64,000 nucleotides of DNA from an uncultured Pelagibacteraceae bacterium (GTDB lineage: Bacteria > Pseudomonadota > Alphaproteobacteria > Pelagibacterales > Pelagibacteraceae), in the NCBI GenBank assembly GCA_902528375.1, contig CABZSS010000002.1:1-64000 (forward strand), written 5' to 3'. Below the pieces are notes generated by a model. The model saw nothing but the letters and a program-made list of their open reading frames with translations, did no database searches and was not told the DNA's origin. Positions 49,007 to 57,514 of the stretch are shown here, piece by piece (within the stretch, counting starts at the first letter, position 1; each line of letters starts with the position of its first letter). Both the position numbers and the translations under genes were made by a program.

Positions 49007-50678
49007 ATAAATCTAATATAACTTTATTAAATTCTAAACCTGCTTTTTTTGTATCAAATAACTTTTCCTCAGCGGCTTTTCTGTATTTACTTTTCAATTC
49101 ACCAATATCATCTCTATTTGCATAGTTAACGGCTAGATCAACATAATTTGGAATGTTCTCGGCTATTGGTGGATCCTTGATCTCCATTTGCTTATATGCG
49201 CCTAACACTAATCTCGATTTAATATGCTCAGTCGGGAGTGTTACAGATGGTGTTCCAAAAAGCATGGACTCAAAAAAAGAATTCCCTGCGCCATAATAGA
49301 TGGGATCGAGCAGTACAGAGGCCTTCCCAAGATGAAGAAGATAATCATGATAATTTAGAGGATCTAGAAAAATAATTCTATTCGAGTCGTATTTTTCACT
49401 GCCGCTTAATCGATTTATTAATTTCTTATACCAAACTTTATTTTTATCTTTAATAAAGTAAACGATAGCTTTTCTGTCTTTGTGAAGTATATCAAAGATT
49501 ATTTGATCAAAATCGGGATGAAGCTTAAATAAAGTTTGTGGACAAGAATAAATATTTTTTCTCTTAAGAACATTCTCAGAGAGTTTTTTTTTACAGACTG
49601 GTTTTGAATAGATCATTGGCAAATGCTCAATTAAAAGTAGTTTTTCAGAATAGTGTTTTTGAGTGTTGTCATTTACACAGTTTTTTGAAATTAAGTAATA
49701 GTCTATAGATTTACTACCCGTTGTTTCTGGATGACCGAAAGTAGTAATTTGATATTTTGCCAATCTAATTAAGGCAAGGTAATAAAATTCTATGGACATT
49801 CCAATATCAGGATAAAAAATTATATCGAGCTCAAAATATTTAATTACGTTTATTTTCTCAGAGAGTTTAACTGGAAGTATTTCATTTTTTAACACACCTT
49901 CTTTCTCTTTTTCCTTAAATTCATTAAATATGTTACCTGGGTGAGTTTTCTGAGAATGGAAAATAAATGTTTCAAATTTAGTTCTATCGAGACTAAAGAT
50001 AAGATTTTTATAAAGTTTTCCAATCGTATGGTCAGTAAAAAATTCAGATATTATTCCAATTCTAATTTTTCCTTCAATTACTTCGTTGGCACGTGTTTCT
50101 TGATTTAAAACTTTGTACAATTTTTTAAATGCCTGCACATTTCTTTTGTTTAAATCAAGGTTATCCCAATCACTGTATGATAGGTCAACATGAGGAGGAA
50201 CTATTATTTGATCTTTGTCATAATCTAATTTTTTTTGAAAATTTACATTTAGTATTTTCTCAATTTCCTTCTCTATTTTTTGTCTATATTTTTTAATTTC
50301 CTCTTTGTTAAATGGAATTTTTGGAAAAAATAAATTTTTTTGTATTTCCCATTTTTCATTTATTAAATTTTTTTTTAAACCTTCATCTACAACTGAAATT
50401 GCGTCTTCTAACTTGTCCTGATCTTTTAAAGTTGAAGCTAAAATTTGATATACAAAAGGTTCATCCGGTTTAATATTAATAATTTTTCTTAAACAGTTTT
50501 CTGTTTTTTCAAATTCTTTCAAGTGAGCATAGCAGTGAGCTAAGTTTCTTAATATAGACAAATTATCTGGATGATTTTTTACAAGTTTTTCAAAAAGTCC
50601 TGCAGATTTTTCATAGTCTTTTTTTTGTAAATGACTGTAAGCTATTTTAAAAAGTTCATCTGCAGAATATTTCTTCAC
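48993..50678 (-). CDS. TPR-containing SPINDLY/OGT-like GT41 glycosyltransferase (second copy)
   Basis: This 561-aa protein has about three clear N-terminal TPR units (DELFKIAYSHLQKKDYEKSAG; LSILRNLAHCYAHLKEFEKTE; PFVYQILASTLKDQDKLEDA), a linker, and a GT41 domain. The domain includes IGIISEFFTDHTIGKLYKNLIFSLD, YQITTFGHPETTGSKSIDYY and LDPIYYGAGNSFFESMLFGTPSVTLP. It is a paralogue of the protein at 12619-14319, but the N-terminal repeats are better preserved. It probably O-glycosylates proteins; donor and targets are unknown. It is monocistronic, with a 53-bp gap to the SDR gene. Confidence 0.87.
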   Translation of the reverse strand: MKKYSADELFKIAYSHLQKKDYEKSAGLFEKLVKNHPDNLSILRNLAHCYAHLKEFEKTENCLRKIINIKPDEPFVYQILASTLKDQDKLEDAISVVDEGLKKNLINEKWEIQKNLFFPKIPFNKEEIKKYRQKIEKEIEKILNVNFQKKLDYDKDQIIVPPHVDLSYSDWDNLDLNKRNVQAFKKLYKVLNQETRANEVIEGKIRIGIISEFFTDHTIGKLYKNLIFSLDRTKFETFIFHSQKTHPGNIFNEFKEKEKEGVLKNEILPVKLSEKINVIKYFELDIIFYPDIGMSIEFYYLALIRLAKYQITTFGHPETTGSKSIDYYLISKNCVNDNTQKHYSEKLLLIEHLPMIYSKPVCKKKLSENVLKRKNIYSCPQTLFKLHPDFDQIIFDILHKDRKAIVYFIKDKNKVWYKKLINRLSGSEKYDSNRIIFLDPLNYHDYLLHLGKASVLLDPIYYGAGNSFFESMLFGTPSVTLPTEHIKSRLVLGAYKQMEIKDPPIAENIPNYVDLAVNYANRDDIGELKSKYRKAAEEKLFDTKKAGLEFNKVILDLFNLN

Positions 50679-50731
50679 AATATTTAAAAGAATATATTAT
50701 TTTTGCAAAAATGGTATTTTAATAATCTAGA

Positions 50732-51448
50732 TTAAGTTAATTTTGATCTTCCACCGTCCACACCTATTATTTGTCCTGTTATCCAAGAACTTTCATCGGT
50801 TAATAAAAACTTCGCCATTGCTGCAGCATCTTTACCTTCACCAATCCTTTTCATAGGATGTGCTTTAGCTATACCTTCAGCAATTAATTTATTTTTCAGC
50901 ATTGGTTCAGCAATTTTTGACTTTGTTAAGCTAGGCGCTATGCAATTAACTCTTATGTTTGGAGCGAATTCAGCTGCTAAAGAAACTGTAAGACCTTCTA
51001 AAGCACCTTTAACTGAAGCAATAATACTATGATTTGTAAAACCTCTTCTGACCGCAACCGTCGAAAATATTACAACAGAGCCCTTATTTTTTTTTAGACT
51101 TTCTTGGAAATTTTTAATCGTTTCCACAATAGGATAAAAGTTTAAATCAAAACATTTTTGAAAATCTTCTTTTTTTACCATTCTCAACGGTTTTAAATCA
51201 ATTGAACCTACACAATATGCAATACCTTTAATTTCGTCATTCGCAAATTGACTTTTTAAGTCTTCAATTTTTTTGGGATCAAGCACGTCAACAACAGTAA
51301 ATTTACAACCTGTCTCCGAAGAAATACTTTTTAAACTTTCTTCGCTTCTTCCAATAAGCTGAACATCATTGTTATTTTCAGCCATCATTTTTGATAAATT
51401 TGAGCCTATAGAACCTGTCGCACCAAATATTAAATATTTTCCTGACAT
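50732..51448 (-). CDS. Short-chain dehydrogenase/reductase (SDR)
   Basis: The 238-aa SDR has the NAD(P) motif FGATGSIGSNL (8-18), an Asp-binding segment and AYCVGSIDLKP in place of NNAG. It ends SSWITGQIIGVDGGRS, as classical SDRs do. In the usual Y-x-x-x-K position I read NHSIIASVKGALEGL: the Lys is present but Tyr is replaced by Ile or Ser, so catalysis may be altered. It is divergent from the photolyase gene (28 bp), an SDR-photolyase pairing that suggests a shared function. Confidence 0.88.
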   Translation of the reverse strand: MSGKYLIFGATGSIGSNLSKMMAENNNDVQLIGRSEESLKSISSETGCKFTVVDVLDPKKIEDLKSQFANDEIKGIAYCVGSIDLKPLRMVKKEDFQKCFDLNFYPIVETIKNFQESLKKNKGSVVIFSTVAVRRGFTNHSIIASVKGALEGLTVSLAAEFAPNIRVNCIAPSLTKSKIAEPMLKNKLIAEGIAKAHPMKRIGEGKDAAAMAKFLLTDESSWITGQIIGVDGGRSKLT

Positions 51449-51476
51449 ATCATATAATAGTATTTATAAACAAATT

Positions 51477-52964
51477 ATGAAATTGTTTATTACACTTGGA
51501 AATCAACTATTTCCATTAAAATACTTAAGCCGCTTCAAAAATGACCATCTTTTTTTTATGGCGGAAGACCATGGCTTATGTACTTATGAAAAGCACCATA
51601 AGCTAAAAATATTACTATTTTTATCTTCAATGCGATCATACGCAGAAGATTTAAAAAAAAATAATTTTAAAATAATTTACTCGAAGATTGATAACCCTGC
51701 CTTTAAAAACGACTATGTTACAAAAATACATAAGGTTATTAAAAAGAATAAAATTAAAGAAATTTCCTTTTTTGAAATTGAAGATAAACCGTTTGAGAAG
51801 AAAATTTTGGATTTTATCAAAAAAAATAAGATTAAACTAAACATAATAAGAACTCCAATGTTTTTAAATTCAAGAGATGATTTTAAAAAATATTTATCTA
51901 AATCAAAAAAACCATTCATGGCAGTGTTTTATAAGGAAACAAGAAGAAAGATGAATATTTTAATGAATGGTGAAGATCCAGTTGGGGGCAAATGGAGCTT
52001 TGATGAAGATAATAGAAAAAAACTTCCCAAGGGAACAAAAATACCAGCTTTCCCAAAAATAAATGAAACCACTCATACAAAAAACTTAAAAGCGATAATA
52101 GAAAAAAATTTTTCGAAACATCCTGGTTCAACAAAAAATTTTTGGTTTGCGACAGAATTTAAAGATGTAATTAAACTATTAGATTTTTTTATCGAAGAAA
52201 AATCAAATTTATTTGGGGATTACGAGGATGCTGTCGATCAAACCAATAATATATTATTCCATAGCGCACTTAGTCCTTATTTAAATCTAGGAATAGTTAC
52301 ACCTGAAATAATATTAGATAGGATTTTAACTAGTCACAAAAAGAAAAAAATAAAGATAAATTCTCTAGAGGGTTATATTCGCCAGGTAATTGGTTGGCGT
52401 GAGTTTATGAGAGGAATCTACCAAAATTTCGACTCGAAATTAGAGACAGGAAATTTCTTCAAACATAAACGAAAAATGAAGGCCTCATGGTATGAAGGAA
52501 ACACTGATTTACCACCTTTAGATTATGCAATCAAAAATGCTAACTATCATGGTTGGTCTCATCACATAGAAAGACTAATGATATTATCTAACATAATGAA
52601 CCTTTGTGAGATTAAACCAATTTATGTTTATAAATGGTTTATGGAAATGTTTGTTGACTCGTCGGATTGGGTAATGTCACCAAATGTTTATGGCATGGGA
52701 TTGTTTAGTGATGGAGGAATATTTGCAACTAAACCATATATTTGTGGTTCAAGTTATTTTTTAAAAATGATGGATTTTAAAAAAGGAGATTGGTGCAATA
52801 TTATGGATGGTCTTTATTGGAGATTTATCAACAAAAACAGAAAATTTTTTTTAAAAAATCCAAGACTATCAATGATGGTAAGAATTTACGATAAAATGAA
52901 CTTAGATAGAAAGAAACTGATATTAAAAGAAGCTGATAATTTTATTAAAAAAAATACTTTTTAA
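51477..52964 (+). CDS. Cryptochrome/photolyase-related protein (DPRP, PF04244-type)
   Basis: I start at the ATG at 51477 (MKLFITLGNQLFPL), giving 495 aa; the track start lies within the divergent SDR gene. The N-terminal antenna domain (HLFFMAEDHGLCTYEKHHK) is that of the prokaryotic FeS-BCP/(6-4) photolyase family. The FAD domain has RQVIGWREFMRGIY, WHHIERLMILSNIM, FVDSSDWVMSPNVYGMGLFSDGG and KPYICGSSYFLKMM. Of the cysteines usually binding a 4Fe-4S cluster, only some remain (LCEI, YIC, DWC); the common C-x-x-C pair reads FKKGDW. It probably repairs UV lesions using light, possibly without the cluster. Confidence 0.9.
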   Translation: MKLFITLGNQLFPLKYLSRFKNDHLFFMAEDHGLCTYEKHHKLKILLFLSSMRSYAEDLKKNNFKIIYSKIDNPAFKNDYVTKIHKVIKKNKIKEISFFEIEDKPFEKKILDFIKKNKIKLNIIRTPMFLNSRDDFKKYLSKSKKPFMAVFYKETRRKMNILMNGEDPVGGKWSFDEDNRKKLPKGTKIPAFPKINETTHTKNLKAIIEKNFSKHPGSTKNFWFATEFKDVIKLLDFFIEEKSNLFGDYEDAVDQTNNILFHSALSPYLNLGIVTPEIILDRILTSHKKKKIKINSLEGYIRQVIGWREFMRGIYQNFDSKLETGNFFKHKRKMKASWYEGNTDLPPLDYAIKNANYHGWSHHIERLMILSNIMNLCEIKPIYVYKWFMEMFVDSSDWVMSPNVYGMGLFSDGGIFATKPYICGSSYFLKMMDFKKGDWCNIMDGLYWRFINKNRKFFLKNPRLSMMVRIYDKMNLDRKKLILKEADNFIKKNTF

Positions 52965-52991
52965 AATCATAATAGTGTACAAAAGTTAAAG

Positions 52992-53699
52992 ATGTCTAAT
53001 TCTTTGCAGATTTTAATGCCCGCTTACAATGAGGGTAAAAATATTAAAAATCACATAACGAAAATTAATAATATTTTAAAAAAGAAAATTAAATATTCAT
53101 TCTTAATTTGTGAGGATGGTAGTTCTGATAATACGTTAGAAATTCTAAAAAAATTGAAAAAAAAATTTAAAATTCAAATATTGTCTAAAAAAATAAAACA
53201 AGGGTACTCTACAGCGGTGATGTCCGGTATCAAAAAAGCTAATGCTGATTATTTATTAATAATGGACTCAGATGGTCAATGTGACCCAAGACAAATCTTT
53301 AAGTTTTGGAATGTACGAAAAAAAGCTGATTTAGTTGTTGGATATAGAATAAAGAGAAGAGACTTTTTATATAGAAAATTTTTTTCAGATTTCGCAAAGT
53401 TTGTCTACGGATTTTTTTTTAAAGTTAAACTTAAAGATCCAAGTTTTGCCTTTTCTCTAATTCGAAAGGATGTTTACAAATCTCTTCAAAGCTTCACTCC
53501 ATCTATGCCAGAGGGATTTTTTTGGGAATATAACGCCCGGGCAATCTACAAGGGTTACAAAATATTAGAAATAGGAATTAAACACAAAAAAAGAAAATAT
53601 GGTGAGACCCAAATTTTCCGTGTTTGGAGACTACCAAAAATTGCACTAATAAATTTTATAGGATTGCTGAGAATAAAGTTTGATCTATTAATGAATTAA
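52992..53699 (+). CDS. Family 2 glycosyltransferase (dolichyl-phosphate mannosyltransferase-like)
   Basis: The 235-aa GT2 protein has LMPAYNEGKNI, ICEDGSSDNTLEIL and the donor-metal motif MDSDGQCDP, followed by a basic region and PEGFFWEYNARAIYKGYKI. It has no membrane helices beyond a possible C-terminal amphipathic segment. It probably transfers a sugar from a nucleotide donor to polyprenyl phosphate or a glycan. The next gene, one base away, encodes a polytopic protein, so the pair could make or extend a lipid-linked sugar. Confidence 0.88.
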   Translation: MSNSLQILMPAYNEGKNIKNHITKINNILKKKIKYSFLICEDGSSDNTLEILKKLKKKFKIQILSKKIKQGYSTAVMSGIKKANADYLLIMDSDGQCDPRQIFKFWNVRKKADLVVGYRIKRRDFLYRKFFSDFAKFVYGFFFKVKLKDPSFAFSLIRKDVYKSLQSFTPSMPEGFFWEYNARAIYKGYKILEIGIKHKKRKYGETQIFRVWRLPKIALINFIGLLRIKFDLLMN

Positions 53700-53700
53700 T

Positions 53701-54930
53701 ATGATTGAGAATATAAAAAAAGATTGGACAAATTACTTCCAAATTTATGTCTTAATACTTATTTTTTTTGGAATTTTTTTTCTTTATTCAAAACACGATG
53801 TTGGAAATGACTCTAGTCTTTCAGATTGGCTTATAAACTATGAAGGAGGTTTTGTTCGCCGGGGATTAATAGGAGAAATAATAACAAATTTTTCAACCAT
53901 ACTGTCTATAAACTTAAGAGACTCAATATTAATTTTTCAAATAATTTTTTTCTTAAGTTATTATTTTTTGATTATGTTCTTTTGTAAAAAATTAATTCTA
54001 AATAGATTATTAACTTTAGCGATTTTTTCTCCAATTTTAATTTTATACCCAGTCGCAGAGATAGAAGTATTGGGACGAAAAGAATTAATAATTTTTACTA
54101 TTTTTTTATCTTATCTATTCTTTGATATTAAAAATTTAAAGATTCAATATATCTATAAATTAATTTTATTTCCAATAAGTATTTTAACATGGGAGCCAGT
54201 ATTTTTATTTTTTCCCTTTATTCTTTTAATTGATCTATTTGTTTTTAAAATTCAGAAATTCGATAAAAAACTTTTATATATTGCACTCAGTTATTTTGTA
54301 TCAATATTTTTCGTTATACTAATTTATCTAAATCCATTCTCCCAGGAGAATTATTCTGTAATGAGTGATTTTCTCAAAAATCAATTTGGTGAAAAATGTT
54401 ATATGTCCTGTCACTTTGTTGGAAATCAATCTGCAAATTCTTTCTCTGAACTTTTTCAAAATTTTTTAAATAAATTTAAATTCACTTATGCTTTAAGATA
54501 TTTAATTATAATTGTGGTTGGATTTTTTCCTCTGTGTCTACTCTTTGTTTATTCCTCAATTAATGGTAAAAATCAGATATTGATTATTTCAAAATCTAAA
54601 AATCTTTTTTTTCCTTTTTTATTAGCTTTTTTACCAAGTACGGTCTTATATTTAGTTATGTATGATTGGGCAAGAGTAGTTCATATTAGCTACACTTTTT
54701 CCCTATTAACATTTTTGTATTTACTAAAAGAAAATTTTATTCAACTTTCAAATCAAAAAATTCAAACAAATTATTTTTCGAAAATACCAAAAAAATTTTT
54801 TATAATAGTATTTTTTTTATTTGCATTTGGCTGGAACCCAAAAGTTGTTATGGTTGATGATGTGGCGTCAAAGCCTATTTATGCAACTCCCTATAAATTC
54901 TATAAATATTTTATTAAAGGTAAATTTTAA
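53701..54930 (+). CDS. Polytopic membrane protein, possibly glycan-related
   Basis: This 409-aa protein has roughly ten membrane helices and a conserved-looking N-terminal periplasmic loop DWLINYEGGFVRRGLIGEI, seen in uncharacterised membrane proteins next to glycosyltransferases. A short soluble loop contains two Cys (EKCYMSCHFVGNQSAN). It resembles GT-C or EpsG/Wzy-type proteins in architecture, but I find no decisive motif. It is tightly linked to the preceding GT2 gene (1 bp) and the following DCC-family gene (1-bp overlap). Confidence 0.75.
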   Translation: MIENIKKDWTNYFQIYVLILIFFGIFFLYSKHDVGNDSSLSDWLINYEGGFVRRGLIGEIITNFSTILSINLRDSILIFQIIFFLSYYFLIMFFCKKLILNRLLTLAIFSPILILYPVAEIEVLGRKELIIFTIFLSYLFFDIKNLKIQYIYKLILFPISILTWEPVFLFFPFILLIDLFVFKIQKFDKKLLYIALSYFVSIFFVILIYLNPFSQENYSVMSDFLKNQFGEKCYMSCHFVGNQSANSFSELFQNFLNKFKFTYALRYLIIIVVGFFPLCLLFVYSSINGKNQILIISKSKNLFFPFLLAFLPSTVLYLVMYDWARVVHISYTFSLLTFLYLLKENFIQLSNQKIQTNYFSKIPKKFFIIVFFLFAFGWNPKVVMVDDVASKPIYATPYKFYKYFIKGKF

Positions 54931-55301
54931 TGAAGATAAAAGTTTTTTTTAACAATTCATGTAATATCTGCAAAATGGAAATCGACCATTACAAAAAACA
55001 TTCAAATGATAATTTAGAATGGGTTGATATTACAAATAATCAGGAAGCAATAAATCTTACTTCAAAGTCGTCAGCAGAATTATTAAGAAGATTACATGTA
55101 ATCGATAACGGCGAAGTTATAGGGGGAGCAAAAGCTTTTGTAATTATTTGGTCTAAAATTCCAAAATATAAATTTTTAGCTAAATTATTTAGTTTCAAAC
55201 CTTTTTTTATAATTTTTCATTATCTTTATGAATTTGTTGCTTACTTTCTTTTTTTGAAAAACAAACATCAACTAAATGAAGAAACAAAATCTACCAACTA
55301 A
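54930..55301 (+). CDS. DCC-family (DUF393) thiol-disulfide protein
   Basis: The 123-aa protein begins with [17 protein letters not shown], the C-x-x-C position of the DCC/DUF393 thioredoxin-like family (usual VYYDGxCxxC). It continues with [24 protein letters not shown] and a C-terminal hydrophobic helix. Members are thought to be membrane-associated thiol oxidoreductases; the substrate is unknown. It overlaps the DUF2256 gene by 26 bp. Confidence 0.9.
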   Translation: MKIKVFFNNSCNICKMEIDHYKKHSNDNLEWVDITNNQEAINLTSKSSAELLRRLHVIDNGEVIGGAKAFVIIWSKIPKYKFLAKLFSFKPFFIIFHYLYEFVAYFLFLKNKHQLNEETKSTN

Positions 55302-55404
55302 ATTATGCCCAGTTTGTGAAAGACCTTTCAAATGGAGAAAAAAATGGAGACTGAATTGGGAAAAAGTAAAATACTGCTCCAAAAAATGCTCATCAAAAAG
55401 GTAA
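55276..55404 (+). CDS. DUF2256 small zinc-finger-like protein (42 aa, not in the ORF track)
   Basis: This reading frame encodes [24 protein letters not shown], then CSKKCSSKR, with two C-x-x-C-type pairs and the R-P-F-x-W-R-K-K-W core of DUF2256. The 42-aa length is typical of the family. It starts inside the end of the DCC gene and ends inside the start of the CRTAC1-like gene (19-bp overlap), so the three are coupled. DUF2256 genes are frequently found near photolyase or cryptochrome genes, as here. A zinc- or iron-binding role is inferred from the cysteines. Confidence 0.92.
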   Translation: MKKQNLPTKLCPVCERPFKWRKKWRLNWEKVKYCSKKCSSKR

Positions 55405-56831
55405 ATTACCTAAAAAAAATTTTAATAACTTCCTTTCTAATATTACCAATAAATAATTCTAGTGCAGAATTTTTTCGAGATCTATCGAATATTATAGAGT
55501 TTAACGAGACAAGACTTAGTTATGGGGTATCAGTGACAGATATTAATATGGATGGAAATTTTGAGTTTATAGTTACAGGTTTTGGTTATCCAAATCTAGC
55601 ATTAACTTATATTGATGGTAAATTGAAGAATATAGCTCAAGATGAAATTTTTATAGATCAATTTAGAAAAACTATTGGGGTCGCAGCGTGTGATATTGAT
55701 AAAGATGGCTATGAGGAGATTTATTTTTTAAATACTGATACTTACAGCGGAACAAAAAAATATTCTGATAGATTAATTGATAAAAAAGATGATTATTATT
55801 TTGATCTATTCGAAATTGAAAAAAATAAAGAAAGTCTAAATTTAACTGCAGGTAGATCTGTAGTTTGTGTCGACAGAAAAGGTACTGGTGAATATGGTAT
55901 TTACGTAGCGAATTATGGTGGACCTACAAGATTTTATGAATTTGAAAATTTTAAGATAATAGACAAAGCTGGCTACCTAAATTTAAGAAATGTAACAGGT
56001 GGAAGAGCAGTAGTCTCAGGACATATATTAACTGACAGAGCTGATATATTTGCTGCAAATGAAAGAGGTGCGAATTTTCTTTTAAAAAATAATAATGGAA
56101 ATTTTGAGGATGTCGCATTTGATTACAGAGTTGATGATGTAATTCAGAATGGAAGGGGAACTGCATTGTCAGATATTTATTATCGAGGAAGATTAGATAT
56201 TTTGAGTGGAAATTGGTTAGGTTATCATAGAGCCTATGTTTTAGAAAATAACAAATTTAAAGATATAGGAAACAAAGATTTTGATAAACCCTCAAAAATT
56301 AGAACAATTATTTCTGCAGACTTTGATAATGATGGATTTGACGAAGTTTTTATGAACAACATTGCAGAACCAAATAAGTTATTTAAAATAACTGAAAAAG
56401 GTAAGTTTGAGGAGATAAAATTAAAAACAGCACTTGAAACTGAAGGATTTGGAACTGGAGCAGCAGTTGCTGATATTGATAATGATGGAATTCTTGAATT
56501 ACTGGTTTCTCGAGGAGAAAGTAAAGCTCAATCTTTGACTTTGTATAAAGCAAATGTTGAAAAACAAAGTAAATTTTTAAGAATTAAACCAATCAACAAA
56601 TTTGGGGCTCCTGCAAGAGGCGCTACCGTAACCTTGATATCTAACAAAAGAAAACATTCAAAAACAATAGACGCTGGCTCAGGTTATTTATGCCAAATGG
56701 AACCTGTGGCACATTATGGAATTCGAAAAAATGAAAAAAATTTTAAAGTAGAGGTCAAATGGACTAATGGGAAAATAGATTTTATTGATAAAATTAAACT
56801 TAATCAAACAATTACCATAAATCAAAAATGA
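55386..56831 (+). CDS. CRTAC1-like secreted protein with FG-GAP/VCBS repeats and ASPIC/UnbV domain
   Basis: I choose the ATG at 55386, giving 481 aa with a good signal peptide ([19 protein letters not shown], cleavage near residue 27); the track start 18 codons earlier hides it. The body has calcium-binding repeats of the type [32 protein letters not shown] and [11 protein letters not shown], which form a beta-propeller. The C-terminal ~90 residues ([37 protein letters not shown]) are the ASPIC/UnbV domain. It is exported; the function is unknown, perhaps adhesion or binding. Confidence 0.9.
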   Translation: MLIKKVNYLKKILITSFLILPINNSSAEFFRDLSNIIEFNETRLSYGVSVTDINMDGNFEFIVTGFGYPNLALTYIDGKLKNIAQDEIFIDQFRKTIGVAACDIDKDGYEEIYFLNTDTYSGTKKYSDRLIDKKDDYYFDLFEIEKNKESLNLTAGRSVVCVDRKGTGEYGIYVANYGGPTRFYEFENFKIIDKAGYLNLRNVTGGRAVVSGHILTDRADIFAANERGANFLLKNNNGNFEDVAFDYRVDDVIQNGRGTALSDIYYRGRLDILSGNWLGYHRAYVLENNKFKDIGNKDFDKPSKIRTIISADFDNDGFDEVFMNNIAEPNKLFKITEKGKFEEIKLKTALETEGFGTGAAVADIDNDGILELLVSRGESKAQSLTLYKANVEKQSKFLRIKPINKFGAPARGATVTLISNKRKHSKTIDAGSGYLCQMEPVAHYGIRKNEKNFKVEVKWTNGKIDFIDKIKLNQTITINQK

Positions 56832-57514
56832 AAAAAATTTTAATTAAATGCCTATTATTAGTAGTTTTATTTCAAATTGAAGTGGTTGCTGAAGAAAAGA
56901 ATTATCATAAAGAGCTAATAACTGATTGGTCTAGAATATTTCCAGATAAAAATAGAAATGCTGCTGGACCTAAATTTTTTAAGTATATTATAGACAAAGA
57001 AAATACTTATAAAGATTTCATCGAGTATAATAAGTTATTTTGTGCTGTTTCTGGATCATTAATTGATCCTGATAGTGACTCGGAGTTTTTATTTGTTAAA
57101 GAGAGTAAATCAAATAGTAAAATCTGTGGCAATTATTACAGATGTTGTGTTCCATGCTCTTGTGATGTCATGAAGTATTCGGAAGTTCAAAAGATGAAAT
57201 ATAAATTTACAGATGGTCTAAAAGAATTTTACGTTATAACAATTAAAAATCCATGTAACAAAACTGATTTTCCAAATAGAGTAAACAAGAATTATTTTTG
57301 TAATGGGAAAAAAATCAATAGTAATCAAGTATATAATCTAGATAACAGAATAGTTATAGGTTTATTGCACAACGGAAGACTTTGTAAAAAAGATGATATA
57401 AATTTGGTCAAAAGTCATCAAATTACTGGTCAATATTGTGAATTGAGAAATAATACACCCCTTGAGAAATTAGATGCTGGTATGGGTGATATTTTTATTA
57501 AGCTTGCAAGATAA
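56828..57514 (+). CDS. Cys-rich secreted protein of unknown function
   Basis: This 228-aa protein has a signal peptide (ILIKCLLLVVLFQIEVVA, ~1-21) and about ten cysteines in the mature part, including the cluster YRCCVPCSCDVMKY. It is paired by a 4-bp overlap with the CRTAC1-like protein. I do not recognise the family. The cysteines suggest disulfide bonds or a metal centre in the periplasm; a DCC-family thiol protein encoded two genes upstream could be its partner. The 3' end overlaps the photolyase-like gene by 17 bp. Confidence 0.8.
   Translation: MKKILIKCLLLVVLFQIEVVAEEKNYHKELITDWSRIFPDKNRNAAGPKFFKYIIDKENTYKDFIEYNKLFCAVSGSLIDPDSDSEFLFVKESKSNSKICGNYYRCCVPCSCDVMKYSEVQKMKYKFTDGLKEFYVITIKNPCNKTDFPNRVNKNYFCNGKKINSNQVYNLDNRIVIGLLHNGRLCKKDDINLVKSHQITGQYCELRNNTPLEKLDAGMGDIFIKLAR

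Noticed and set aside
50088-50101. CACGTG followed by TTTC as a second parS
   Set aside because: Only the central six bases match; the flanks are not palindromic.
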